Shown here in pieces: positions 7,903-15,745 of a stretch of 64,000 nt of DNA (positions are counted from its first letter, which is position 1; every line of letters starts with the position of its first letter). The DNA comes from an uncultured Muribaculaceae bacterium (GTDB lineage: Bacteria; Bacteroidota; Bacteroidia; Bacteroidales; Muribaculaceae). The notes beneath the pieces were generated by a model that saw only the letters and a program-made list of their open reading frames with translations, was not told the origin of the DNA and searched no databases. The stretch is from positions 13,765 through 77,764 of the forward strand of contig CAJTWH010000017.1 in assembly GCA_910579995.1 (NCBI GenBank). The letters run 5' to 3'. Position numbers and translations under genes: made by a program.

Positions 7903-9399
7903 ATGAAAAGCAAGAGTATCTTCAATGACCTTCGTCTCGATAGAGAATATGACGAATTGGTCACCCGTATGACCACTAACGGTACAGCAGTCATCAACAG
8001 GGCCTGTCCCAAAGCTTCAGATAAGAAAAGTGCCTACCGTTTCATCAACAATGAAAATGTGACTGTATCGCGTATAGTATCAGATCTTGTCAATCAGACA
8101 GTTGGAAATATCAGAAAACTTGATGTGAAGGAAGTGCTGATAGCTCAGGATACCATGGAAATAGTCCGCGAGAACATTGTCAACCGGTTAAAGAAAGGAG
8201 GCAGGGAGGTGTTGGAGTGTGCCAGGACCAACAAGGGGATGCGTTCCCATTCGGCGATAGTCATGGATTCCTCCAGTGGAATTCCCCTCGGTTTCGGATA
8301 CCTTGAGATATGGGGCAGAACACCACAGCCGATTTCAGAAGTTAAGCAAGAGGACTTCAGAGGAGACCGCAAAAGGAAGCCTTCCTACTATATCACCGAT
8401 CCGGAAACCGGCAAGACCCGATACAAGTATAACGTTCCGATAGAGCAGAGAGACTCAGAATCTGCCCGATGGGTGAACGCACCCAAAAATCTGAGGGCCT
8501 CGATACCGGACGATGTGCACATTATAATGGTACAGGACCGGGAGGGTGACATGTACCCCCTGCTGACGATGAAATCCCAACTTGACAATTTCGATGTCGT
8601 GGTAAGGGCTGCAAAAAAGCGCAAGGTGCTGCTGGAAGATGGAACCAAAAGTGATATCTTCGCACACTCCGGATCCGTTCCGGTTGCCGCCACCCGGGAG
8701 TTGCATATAAGCAAAGGTCCACGTAAGAAGGCGCGGAAAGCTATTGTGGAAATCAGATATGGAGACATTACAGTTCTGAGGCCGCACAGTCCGAGGTATG
8801 AGGATGAAAGTGTGAATCTCTCTTTTATACGTGTGACAGAAACAGCCGGATCAGCTGAAGGTCAGACCGATCCGGTTGATTGGCTGCTACTTACCACAAT
8901 TGATGTGGATAATCTCGAAGACGCGGAGAAGGTCGTCGCCTTTTACAGGTGCCGATGGTTCATCGAAGATTACCACAGACTTCTCAAAAAGAAGGGATTT
9001 GGCATTGAGGACATACAGGTTGAGAGCCCACATGCCTTTGAAATCAATCTGGCTGTATGTATCAAGAGCGCTTATGAGACAGCCTTGCTGAAAAAAGGCT
9101 TTGACAGCAAAGACGACTCAGCTCCCGATACTCTGGTATTCACTCCGTTGGAACTGAGGATCGTGGACGAGCTGAACAAAGAATTCAACACTGAAAAGAA
9201 AATCTACAAGAACCCTTTTCCGAAAGGCTCTCTTGCGTGGGCATCCTGGGTTGTGGCATGTGAAGGCGGCTGGAGTGCAATGCCGTCGCAACCCAAACCG
9301 GGACTGATTACATTTAAAAGAGGCATTGACAGAATTGAAACAATCTATCAATACCTCATGGACGAACACCATAAAGGGGAATTTGTGGGTAAAGGTTAG
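7903..9399 (+). CDS. IS4-family transposase
   Basis: A 498-residue protein from the ATG at 7903 (MKSKSIFNDLRL). An upstream start at 7636 would lie outside the element and is rejected. The N-terminus matches the Tn5-type DNA-binding domain (SDKKSAYRFINNENV). Catalytic residues are visible: first Asp in IAQDTMEI, second in MVQDREGDMYPLL, and the Glu in YRCRWFIEDYHRLLK, an exact Y-x2-R-x3-E-x6-K signature. It should perform cut-and-paste transposition. The frame is intact. Confidence 0.93.
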   Translation: MKSKSIFNDLRLDREYDELVTRMTTNGTAVINRACPKASDKKSAYRFINNENVTVSRIVSDLVNQTVGNIRKLDVKEVLIAQDTMEIVRENIVNRLKKGGREVLECARTNKGMRSHSAIVMDSSSGIPLGFGYLEIWGRTPQPISEVKQEDFRGDRKRKPSYYITDPETGKTRYKYNVPIEQRDSESARWVNAPKNLRASIPDDVHIIMVQDREGDMYPLLTMKSQLDNFDVVVRAAKKRKVLLEDGTKSDIFAHSGSVPVAATRELHISKGPRKKARKAIVEIRYGDITVLRPHSPRYEDESVNLSFIRVTETAGSAEGQTDPVDWLLLTTIDVDNLEDAEKVVAFYRCRWFIEDYHRLLKKKGFGIEDIQVESPHAFEINLAVCIKSAYETALLKKGFDSKDDSAPDTLVFTPLELRIVDELNKEFNTEKKIYKNPFPKGSLAWASWVVACEGGWSAMPSQPKPGLITFKRGIDRIETIYQYLMDEHHKGEFVGKG

Positions 9400-9491
9400 C
9401 GCCGCGGCGCGTCCGCCCCTCTATTGGTAAATCAATTATGAGGTAAGAAAACGCCCCCGAAACGCGGACGCGCCGCGGCGCGTCCCTACTG
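9400..9491. repeat. REP-like doublet: remainder of left unit plus complete right unit
   Basis: After the IS, 9400-9415 completes the left palindrome. An intact second unit GGACGCGCCGCGGCGCGTCC lies at 9466-9485 and continues CTACTG. The outer flanks CAGTAGGGACG (7826) and CGTCCCTACTG (9481) are inverted copies. So before the IS arrived this was an inverted pair of REP units about 50 bases apart. Confidence 0.85.
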
Positions 9492-9517
9492 ATTATCAAC
9501 AGATTGTACTATATATT

Positions 9518-10294
9518 TCAACTCTTAGCCTCTTCAAATTCCTCGCGGGTGATAAACTCGCGGTGCTTCCAATTGGTGGCGTAAAACGGTGCCTCGCGCA
9601 GTGTTTGGCCGTGAGCCGAAGGCGATTGCGGCGTCAGCAAAGCCGACACTCCATTTTCAACAACAATCTCTTCCACCACATTCTCGCCCAAGAAATGGAA
9701 ATAATAAACCACATCATCACCCTCAACCCGAGTATAACTATGCACCTCAGGCCGCGGCCGCCGCTTCAATATCTCAAAGCCTTCGTATGTCATCGTATAA
9801 TATCCATATCTCATTCGCGTAAGTATTTGATTATAAGAAAACGCAAAACCCGGTTCGGTAATATCTACAAACTCGGCAGGCAATTTACCGATATTCTCCG
9901 GTTGTTGAGCTCCGATTCGCCATACAAACCAATTTTCAAGAGGGTCAACTTTCACCAACTTATAATCGATGAAAATACTGTCATTCAACGTACAGAACAC
10001 AATGCGTTGCAATCCGGCAAGCCCTAAATCAACAGAATTTCCAATTTTAGACCAAGCGTCAAACTCGATACCGACTCTGATAAATGTATGAGAGTAGAAA
10101 TCAACTTCATCATTAATAATTTCTTCAACTGAAGGATCTTTCTCCAAATGGTAATGAGTTTTGAAAACTCTTATAACATCACTACCAAGCAGACAGGCGT
10201 CTTCATAAATATACTGAAAATACCCTTTAGTACCATCTCCCAACTCCACACAGAAGATATCTCCGATTTTCGTTACTACTCGCTTCTTTGCCAT
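9518..10294 (-). CDS. Imm26-like immunity protein
   Basis: A 258-residue soluble protein. Its N-terminal half (IGDIFCVELGDGTKGYFQYI, SDVIRVFKTHY, VDFYSHTFIRVGIEFDAWSK) matches my recollection of the Imm26 family, predicted immunity proteins of polymorphic toxin systems. The C-terminal 100 residues (YFHFLGENVVEEIVVENG) are less familiar. It has no signal peptide, which fits a cytoplasmic antidote. It follows a second unknown gene by 6 bases on the same strand. The pair is AT-rich relative to its surroundings and no toxin or secretion gene lies nearby, so it may be an orphan immunity gene. The function is an inference from family resemblance. Confidence 0.55.
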   Translation of the reverse strand: MAKKRVVTKIGDIFCVELGDGTKGYFQYIYEDACLLGSDVIRVFKTHYHLEKDPSVEEIINDEVDFYSHTFIRVGIEFDAWSKIGNSVDLGLAGLQRIVFCTLNDSIFIDYKLVKVDPLENWFVWRIGAQQPENIGKLPAEFVDITEPGFAFSYNQILTRMRYGYYTMTYEGFEILKRRPRPEVHSYTRVEGDDVVYYFHFLGENVVEEIVVENGVSALLTPQSPSAHGQTLREAPFYATNWKHREFITREEFEEAKS

Positions 10295-10300
10295 AACACA

Positions 10301-11089
10301 TCACCTCCAGCACTTGGGCAAAAACCTACGCCAACCCCGCCCCGGCGTTTCGTATGGCTGATATTCAAATTCTTGGTCTTTTATAATGACCGACCTATTC
10401 AAGTTGGCGATTCGCGGAGTGGAGGCATTAGCACGCACTTTTTCCATAAAACTCTCCCTGTCGCCAAACTGCAAGTCAAGCTCCTCACGCCACTGCTCGT
10501 AAGTTTTGGCATGCACGTTTTTAAATCTCTCCCTACTCCATCTATCACCAACTTTATTTATATCAGATTTAATATTCTCTTTTAAATCTTCATCCTCTAA
10601 GAAGACAGCTATACCCAATAGCAATTCATAAATTATAGTACGACTCTCGTGAAATCTATTTAAGTAATAGACTCTATCGATTTCGCCATATAAAAAATAA
10701 ATTATATCCGAAAGCTTTATCTCTCGATTTATCAAAGCTCCGAATTGCTCGTTAATATATTCGACATCCCGAAGATAATAATGTTCATGCAAATCTAACG
10801 GTATATCAAGTGGATGTGAATTCTTATCTCTCAACGGTTCAAAGATTGCAGCATACTTCGGAGATAGGTCAAGCTCATCATTCCACAAAGGGAAAATAGC
10901 CCAATGAATTCTATAATTCCTACCATCTTTTTTGAAAAACATACCCATCGCCAACGGGCCGGCAACCATCAAAAGAATCTGCTGAGTATAAATAGATAGT
11001 TGGGGATATTCCACACTCCACATCTTCACAATCTGAGACATACTCAGATGAGAATACTTTATGATATTAAATTTTGCGTTGCTTTTCAC
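10301..11089 (-). CDS. Unknown soluble protein paired with the Imm26-like gene
   Basis: I do not recognise this 262-residue protein. It is rich in charged and aromatic residues (EHYYLRDVEYINEQFG; IIYFLYGEIDRVYYLNRFHE), with one mildly hydrophobic stretch (QQILLMVAGPLAMGMFF) too weak to call a membrane anchor. A C-terminal Arg-rich tail ends ETPGRGWRRFLPKCWR. The frame begins with GTG at 11089; an ATG at 11041 (MSQIVKMWSVEYPQ) is the alternative. It is followed after 6 bases by the Imm26-like gene, so the two are likely cotranscribed. Low GC and position next to an IS suggest transfer. A second immunity protein is possible but unproven. Confidence 0.6.
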   Translation of the reverse strand: MKSNAKFNIIKYSHLSMSQIVKMWSVEYPQLSIYTQQILLMVAGPLAMGMFFKKDGRNYRIHWAIFPLWNDELDLSPKYAAIFEPLRDKNSHPLDIPLDLHEHYYLRDVEYINEQFGALINREIKLSDIIYFLYGEIDRVYYLNRFHESRTIIYELLLGIAVFLEDEDLKENIKSDINKVGDRWSRERFKNVHAKTYEQWREELDLQFGDRESFMEKVRANASTPRIANLNRSVIIKDQEFEYQPYETPGRGWRRFLPKCWR

Positions 11090-11444
11090 GACATTATCAA
11101 GGTCTTATTATCACTGTTGGCATTTTATATCCTTCTCTATAATCTATCATTTGTCCTCGTTATCTTCTTTGCCATAAAAAAATATTAAGAGTATATCGCG
11201 AAGACAATCAGATTCGATAGAAGTATGTGGAATGGGCGGTGAGTGTTTTTCATGAATGCTGTCGGTGGAGGTAAATTCTTTAACTGAAGTTTCGCAAGCT
11301 ACACTTATGTCAGGCAAAAAAGAAACAAAGGTAAAAAGGCAAGATAATAGTCCTGTAATAAAGTAAAATTTGCAAGGTATTTTCTTGCCTGCCACAGGCA
11401 ATTGCCTTTTTAGCCTTCTTTGCCTATTCAACTTTATATCACTG
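11090..11444. other. Gene-poor leader region between minus-strand promoter and 11089
   Basis: About 355 bases hold repeat copy R1 (11280-11434) and AT-rich DNA. I see no convincing gene. An open frame at 11147-11431 begins with TTG inside the repeat and encodes repeat sequence, so I do not accept it. If the promoter at 11445 is active, this would be a long leader of the 11089 gene. Confidence 0.5.
11280..11434 (+). repeat. Structured intergenic repeat R1 (A left + A right)
   Basis: Begins TTAACTGAAGTTTCGCAAGC, contains AAAAAGGCAAGATAATAGTC, then the hairpin TTGCCTG-CCA-CAGGCAA, and ends with GCCTATTCAACTT. Nearly identical in layout to R2 at 12573-12747. Confidence 0.85.
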
Positions 11445-11476
11445 CAAAGGTAAAAATAAGCGAAGACAATTCCAAA
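11445..11476 (-). promoter_or_regulatory. Bacteroidetes-type promoter facing the Imm26 pair
   Basis: Minus strand TTTG (11473-11476), 20 bases, TACCTTTG (11445-11452). It points toward repeat R1 and the unknown gene at 11089. Confidence 0.55.
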
Positions 11477-11536
11477 TTTATCTGAGGATTGGTTTTTACA
11501 ACTTTTTTACAAGTCTGTCACAGCCGACGCCGGTGC

Positions 11537-11567
11537 TTGCATTTGTCAATTGCATTGCGTAATTTTG
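11537..11567 (+). promoter_or_regulatory. bioB promoter
   Basis: TTG at 11537-11539, 20 bases, TAATTTTG at 11560-11567. The bioB ATG lies at 11590, giving a very short leader of roughly 15-18 bases. Confidence 0.65.
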
Positions 11568-11597
11568 CGGTGTAAAAATACGCAATGCAATGACAAA
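11542..11597. promoter_or_regulatory. Candidate operator: long palindrome over the bioB promoter and start
   Basis: TTTGTCAATTGCATTGCGTA (11542-11561) is repeated inverted at 11579-11597 with a single-base gap; the inner 13 bp pair perfectly. The -7 box starts in the left arm and the ATG lies in the right arm. The left arm precedes transcription, so this is better read as a DNA operator than an mRNA hairpin. A biotin-responsive repressor is inferred, not shown. Confidence 0.6.
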
Positions 11598-12576
11598 AGA
11601 AGAAGAAATAAATCTGGTATCGGCCGCATACCGCGAGGTGGAAGCCGGCGCCATGCTTGAGGAGGATATACTGTATCGGCTCACCGAGATAGAATCGCCT
11701 GAAGCTCTTAAACTTATGCGCGACCACGCTGCTGCTCTTACACAAAAATTACCGCGCAACTTTGATTCATGCTCTATTGTCAACGCCCGCTCGGGACGTT
11801 GCTCGGAAGACTGCAAATGGTGCGCACAGTCGGGGCATTTCCATACCGGCTGCAACACCTACGACATCGTTGACCGCGACGAGGCTCTCGCACAGGCGCG
11901 CCACAACAGCGCCAACGGAGTCAAGCGTTTCTCTCTCGTGGCAAGCGGCCGCTCGGTGAAAGGCCGCGCGCTCGATCAGGTATGTGCCATCCTCAAAGAG
12001 GCCAAGGAAAGCACCGGCATACACACCTGCGCCTCTCTCGGCCTGCTCAACAAAGAAGAGCTGGAGAAACTATATGCCTCGGGCGCCCGCCGCTACCACT
12101 GCAACCTCGAGACAGCTCCATCATATTTCAGCAGACTCTGCACCACCCATACCCACGAAGACAAACTCGCTACCATAGCCGCCGCCCGCGAAGTGGGCTT
12201 CAAGATATGCTCCGGCGGCATTATCGGCATGGGCGAGACGCGCCGTCAGCGCATGGAGCTCGCTATCGTGCTGCGCAAGGCTCAGCCGGTGTCGATACCT
12301 ATCAATATCCTCTGCCCCATCGCAGGCACTCCACTTGAGCATACCCCGCTCATCGACGAGGACGAGATTGTGAGGACCGTTGCGATGTTCCGCTTCGCTC
12401 ATCCCGATGTAGAGCTCCGCTTTGCCGGAGGCCGCGCCCGGCTGTCGAAAGAGTGTCTGCTCGAATGTCTCAGAGTCGGTATCAACGGCGCTGTGACAGG
12501 CGACCTCCTCACCACCACAGGCTCTACCATCGCCTCCGACAAGGAAATGATTGAGAAAGCCGGTTATATATTTTAA
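11590..12576 (+). CDS. bioB: Biotin synthase
   Basis: A 328-residue radical-SAM enzyme that inserts sulfur into dethiobiotin in the last step of biotin synthesis. The SAM-cluster motif is clear (SGRCSEDCKWCAQSG, the CxxxCxxC cysteines), followed by FSLVASGRSVKG, YHCNLETAPSYF, GGIIGMGETRRQR and PINILCPIAGTPLE. The conserved Arg region reads FAGGRARLS. Length and motifs are normal. It stands apart from other biotin genes, which are not in the window, and lies between repeat copies R1 and R2; its stop codon lies inside R2. The promoter and start are covered by a palindrome that is probably an operator. Confidence 0.96.
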   Translation: MTKEEEINLVSAAYREVEAGAMLEEDILYRLTEIESPEALKLMRDHAAALTQKLPRNFDSCSIVNARSGRCSEDCKWCAQSGHFHTGCNTYDIVDRDEALAQARHNSANGVKRFSLVASGRSVKGRALDQVCAILKEAKESTGIHTCASLGLLNKEELEKLYASGARRYHCNLETAPSYFSRLCTTHTHEDKLATIAAAREVGFKICSGGIIGMGETRRQRMELAIVLRKAQPVSIPINILCPIAGTPLEHTPLIDEDEIVRTVAMFRFAHPDVELRFAGGRARLSKECLLECLRVGINGAVTGDLLTTTGSTIASDKEMIEKAGYIF

Positions 12577-12747
12577 CTGAAGTTCCGCAAGCTACACTTC
12601 AGTCAGGCAAAAAAGGAAGTAAAGATAAAAAGGCAAGATAATAGTCTTGTAATTGTGTAATATTTGAAAGGTATTTTCTTGCCTGCCACAGGCAATCGCC
12701 TTTTTAACCTTCTTAGCCTGTTCAACTTACGCTTGCGAAACTTGAAT
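12573..12747 (+). repeat. Structured intergenic repeat R2 (A left + A right)
   Basis: Begins in the bioB stop codon: TTAACTGAAGTTCCGCAAGC, then AAAAAGGCAAGATAATAGTC, the hairpin TTGCCTG-CCA-CAGGCAA, and ends GCTTGCGAAACTTGAAT. Its left half is also present, inverted, in R3. Confidence 0.85.
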
Positions 12748-12764
12748 ATTTAAATCCAAACCGT

Positions 12765-13505
12765 ATGTTCCAGCTGACCAACCGATTAATCAAGGAATTC
12801 TCGTCGCTCGACGACGCCAAGGGGCGCCGCCGCACGGGCTTGTTTGTCGCCGAGGGCGCCAAGTGCGTAGGCGAGCTGCTCGGAGCTTTCCATGCCCGCT
12901 ACATCTTCGCCCTGCCGTCGTGGCTGGCCGAAAACTCTGCCGAGGCCGATGAGATTATCGAAGCTACACCGGCCATGTTGCGTCAGCTCACACGCCTGCC
13001 GTCAACTCCGCCCGTCATAGCCTTTTTCGACCTCCCGGCAGCAATATCCGACATACCCTCCGAGGGCCTTATCCTCGCCCTCGACCGGGTGCAGGACCCC
13101 GGCAATATTGGCACTATCCTGCGCTGCTGCGACTGGATGGGAGTCAACACCATAGTGGCCTCCACCGATACCGTAGACTGCTTCAACCCCAAGGCAGTGC
13201 AGGCGTCGATGGGAGCATTGGCTCATGTAAGAGTATGCTACACCGACCTTTGCGAGTATCTTGCAGGCGTGGAAATGCCTGTCTACGGCACATTCCTCGA
13301 CGGCGACAACATCTACCGCCAAGCCCTTGGCAGCGACGGCGTGATAGTGATGGGCAACGAAGGCCAAGGCATTTCGCCGCAGGTTGAGAAGTTTGTCAAC
13401 CGACGCCTCTATATCCCACCCTACCCTGCCGACTCAGTGCACGTAGAAAGCCTCAACGTAGGCATGGCAACGGCAATCACCCTCTCCCAATTCAGAAGCA
13501 GATAA
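12765..13505 (+). CDS. TrmH-family (SpoU) RNA 2'-O-methyltransferase
   Basis: A 246-residue SPOUT methyltransferase. An N-terminal substrate-binding segment includes AKGRRRTGLFVAEGAKCVGE. The three SpoU motifs follow: ALDRVQDPGNIGTILRCCDW, VIVMGNEGQGIS and the knot SLNVGMATAITLSQF. Relatives (RlmB, TrmH, TsnR-like) methylate ribose 2'-OH groups in 23S rRNA or tRNA using SAM. The N-terminus looks more like rRNA-type members, but the target cannot be fixed. It lies between repeat R2 and radA on the same strand, 36 bases before radA, with a TTTCGC-AT-GCGAAA palindrome in the gap. Confidence 0.9.
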   Translation: MFQLTNRLIKEFSSLDDAKGRRRTGLFVAEGAKCVGELLGAFHARYIFALPSWLAENSAEADEIIEATPAMLRQLTRLPSTPPVIAFFDLPAAISDIPSEGLILALDRVQDPGNIGTILRCCDWMGVNTIVASTDTVDCFNPKAVQASMGALAHVRVCYTDLCEYLAGVEMPVYGTFLDGDNIYRQALGSDGVIVMGNEGQGISPQVEKFVNRRLYIPPYPADSVHVESLNVGMATAITLSQFRSR

Positions 13506-13509
13506 TCCG

Positions 13510-13527
13510 AGTTTCGCATGCGAAACT
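13510..13527. repeat. Short TTTCGC/GCGAAA palindrome
   Basis: AGTTTCGCATGCGAAACT is a perfect 18-bp palindrome between the methyltransferase gene and radA. It matches the terminal motif of the R-family repeats. Confidence 0.7.
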
Positions 13528-13541
13528 TAAACCGATAAGAT

Positions 13542-14912
13542 ATGGCAAAGAAAGCGATGAAGACAATGTGGTTCTGCACCTCTTGCGGCGCCGACTCGCC
13601 CAAATGGGCCGGCAAATGCCCTGCCTGCGGAGCTTGGAACACTATGGTTGAAGAAAAAGTAGGGCCGGCAACGCCTTCATCTGCCGTGCCTCTGTCTTCC
13701 AAAGGCCGCTCCAAGCCACAGCCCGTCAATGCCATAGAAGCCGTCGACGAGCCGAGGATACACATGCCCTCCGAAGAGCTCAACCGCGTGCTCGGCGGCG
13801 GACTCGTCAAAGGCTCGATAGTGCTTCTCGGCGGCGAGCCGGGCATAGGCAAATCCACATTGGTGCTCCAGAATCTGCTTGCCATACGCAACCGCCGGAT
13901 TCTCTACGTCTCCGGCGAAGAAAGCGCTACACAGCTAAAACTACGCGCCGACCGCATTGGCCGGGGCAGTGACAATGTATTCATCGTCTGCGAGACCTCG
14001 CTTGAGAATATCTTCGCACATATCGAAGAGATTGAGCCCGAGATACTTGTAGTCGACTCAATCCAGACTATCGCCACCGAGACCCTCGACTCGAGTGCCG
14101 GCAGCGTGGGGCAGGTGCGCGAGTGCGCCGCAGCCCTGCTCAAATTTGCCAAAGATTCGGGTGTGCCTGTGCTTCTGATCGGCCATATCAATAAAGAGGG
14201 TACACTTGCCGGCCCCAAGGTGCTGGAGCATATCGTCGACGCCGTGCTGCAGTTCGAGGGCGACCGCCAGTATATGTACCGACTCCTCCGCGCCATCAAA
14301 AACCGCTTCGGCAGCACATCAGAAATCGGTATCTACGAAATGGTGCAGCGCGGTCTGCGCGAGGTAGCCAACCCGTCGGAAATGCTCATGAGCCACGGCG
14401 GCGAGGAGCTGTCGGGAGTTGCCGTAGGTGTCACTCTCGAGGGCATACGCCCGTTCCTGATTGAGATTCAGGCTCTTGTAAGCTCGGCGGCATACGGCAC
14501 ACCGCAGCGCTCCGTCACCGGCTTCGACGGCAAGCGCGTCAACATGCTGCTTGCCGTGCTTGAAAAGCGCGTCGGATTCAAGCTCGGCGCCAAGGACGTG
14601 TTTCTCAACGTCGCCGGCGGCATTAAGGTCAACGACCCCGCCCTCGACCTCGCCGTGATAGCAGCCATACTGTCGAGCAACGTCGACATGGTGATACCGC
14701 GCGGATGGTGCATGACCGGCGAGGTTGGCCTCACCGGAGAAATAAGACCGGTGACACGCATAGAACAGCGTATCACCGAGGCTCAGAAATTAGGTATGAC
14801 AGATATTTTGATTCCGGAGGGCAATCTCAAAGGCTTCGACACATCGAAGCTCTCGATCCGTATCCATCAGGTATCGAAAGTTGCCGACGCCTTCCGCGAA
14901 CTTTTCGGATAA
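13542..14912 (+). CDS. radA: DNA repair protein RadA
   Basis: A 456-residue protein with the complete RadA layout. A C4 zinc finger at residues 10-30 (CTSCGADSPKWAGKCPACG) comes first. The RecA-like ATPase follows, with Walker A GGEPGIGKSTL near residue 90, Walker B ILVVDSIQT and the RadA-specific KNRFGS motif near 247. Last is a C-terminal Lon-protease-like domain (GFKLGAKDVFLNVAGGIKV). RadA drives branch migration during recombination and repair of stalled forks. Nothing is unusual in length or key residues. Confidence 0.96.
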   Translation: MAKKAMKTMWFCTSCGADSPKWAGKCPACGAWNTMVEEKVGPATPSSAVPLSSKGRSKPQPVNAIEAVDEPRIHMPSEELNRVLGGGLVKGSIVLLGGEPGIGKSTLVLQNLLAIRNRRILYVSGEESATQLKLRADRIGRGSDNVFIVCETSLENIFAHIEEIEPEILVVDSIQTIATETLDSSAGSVGQVRECAAALLKFAKDSGVPVLLIGHINKEGTLAGPKVLEHIVDAVLQFEGDRQYMYRLLRAIKNRFGSTSEIGIYEMVQRGLREVANPSEMLMSHGGEELSGVAVGVTLEGIRPFLIEIQALVSSAAYGTPQRSVTGFDGKRVNMLLAVLEKRVGFKLGAKDVFLNVAGGIKVNDPALDLAVIAAILSSNVDMVIPRGWCMTGEVGLTGEIRPVTRIEQRITEAQKLGMTDILIPEGNLKGFDTSKLSIRIHQVSKVADAFRELFG

Positions 14913-14913
14913 T

Positions 14914-15219
14914 CTATTCCTCTTTTTTGCGGAAATAGGCGATAAGACCTCCTACCACCCACATCATCAGTGCGGCCGAGAACACTGCCGCAAGAATCGA
15001 CACGAGGAAGTGCTGCATGGCAGTATTGCCCAGATATTGCGTCGACAGATAGCCGCCTATCACTGCCGACACCGCTCCTATTATGATATCAAACCATAGC
15101 GAGCGGCGGCCGCCGGTGAAGCGCGAGGCTATTATCGCGCACAAAGCTCCGATGAGCACCCACACAAGCCATATCAGCCATCCTGTGACCGCAGGGCTTA
15201 GCATAAACAAAGTTTCCAT
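14914..15219 (-). CDS. GlsB/YeaQ/YmgE-family small membrane protein
   Basis: A 101-residue protein with three hydrophobic segments (VTGWLIWLVWVLIGALCAIIA; FDIIIGAVSAVIGGYL; FLVSILAAVFSAALMMWVVGG) and a Lys/Glu-rich tail. The GG-containing loop between segments 1 and 2 (SRFTGGRRS) fits the family once called transglycosylase-associated; these are stress-linked inner-membrane proteins of unknown activity. It converges with radA, whose stop is 2 bases away, and follows another small membrane protein gene 13 bases upstream, probably in one transcript. Confidence 0.8.
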   Translation of the reverse strand: METLFMLSPAVTGWLIWLVWVLIGALCAIIASRFTGGRRSLWFDIIIGAVSAVIGGYLSTQYLGNTAMQHFLVSILAAVFSAALMMWVVGGLIAYFRKKEE

Positions 15220-15232
15220 AGTGCTTAATTTT

Positions 15233-15406
15233 TCACCCTACCGGGTATTTTACTATATAAGGAGCGATATAGGCTGCCACATCGGTGTTGCCGGTAAGAT
15301 CGGCGAATGTGAGCCAGATGATAAGCAATATGATAAGGAATATGGCGAGGATAGCGACCCATACAGGGGTGCGGCTCTTTTTCTTGCTGCTGTTGTAGTT
15401 TGACAT
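15233..15406 (-). CDS. Single-pass small membrane protein
   Basis: A 57-residue protein starting MSNYNSSKKKSRTPVW. A polar Lys-rich N-terminus is followed by one strong hydrophobic helix (AILAIFLIILLIIWLTF) and a short tail (DLTGNTDVAAYIAPYIV). This is the pattern of a tail-in or single-pass inner-membrane protein with a cytoplasmic positive N-terminus. It lies 13 bases before the GlsB-like gene on the same strand, so a shared membrane or stress role is likely. I do not recognise a named family. Confidence 0.65.
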   Translation of the reverse strand: MSNYNSSKKKSRTPVWVAILAIFLIILLIIWLTFADLTGNTDVAAYIAPYIVKYPVG

Positions 15407-15490
15407 ATCGGTAATGTTTATTGTTAGTTGAAACTTGAGTATCTATATTTCAAACACTCCTGAGCGCCGATAGTTTAAATAGAGCATAAA

Positions 15491-15667
15491 AATTCAAGTT
15501 TCGCAAGTTGCCTTGCAACTTGAAAACTTGAGGTTTAAAGCGCCTTTGGCGCAGTTTATCAAGTTTAGAAAGTTTACATTTACCAAGATTTCAAGACTAT
15601 TATCTTGCCTTTTTACCTTTATTTCTTTTTTTGCCTGACTGAAGTGTAGCTTGCGAAACTTCAGTAA
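15491..15667 (-). repeat. Structured intergenic repeat R3 (A left + B right)
   Basis: Read on the minus strand it begins like R2 (ACTGAAGTTTCGCAAGC, AAAAAGGCAAGATAATAGTC). It then switches to the B right half seen in R4 and R5 (ATAAACTGCGCC-AAA-GGCGC, TTTAAACCTCAAG, TTCAAGTTGCAAGGCAACTTG). It is a junction copy linking both halves. Confidence 0.85.
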
Positions 15668-15674
15668 AAATAAA

Positions 15675-15706
15675 TTTTGCATTGCCCTCACTTATTCGTA
15701 TATTTG
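15675..15706 (+). promoter_or_regulatory. pta-ackA promoter with shared spacer
   Basis: TTTTG (15675-15679), 19 bases, TATATTTG (15699-15706). The spacer CATTGCCCTCACTTATTCG differs at one base from that of the acyltransferase promoter at 7673-7704. Confidence 0.8.
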
Positions 15707-15745
15707 CAGGAGAAAAACACTGCAATCAAACTAACATACCATATC

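Larger units (their letters stand above)
7847..9399 (+). mobile_element. Insertion sequence, IS4 family (Tn5/IS50-like), complete
   Basis: A 1553-bp element bounded by perfect 16-bp inverted repeats starting CTAACCTTTACCCACA. It is flanked by a 10-bp target duplication CGCCGCGGCG (7837-7846 and 9400-9409). It contains one intact transposase gene whose TAG stop is the outermost base triplet of the right end. Target size and enzyme type fit the IS4 family. The intact ends, duplication and reading frame suggest recent insertion. Confidence 0.93.

Noticed and set aside
11147..11431. Minus-strand open frame of 94 codons with a hydrophobic stretch
   Set aside because: It starts with TTG inside repeat R1 and most of its length is repeat sequence that also occurs elsewhere without an open frame.
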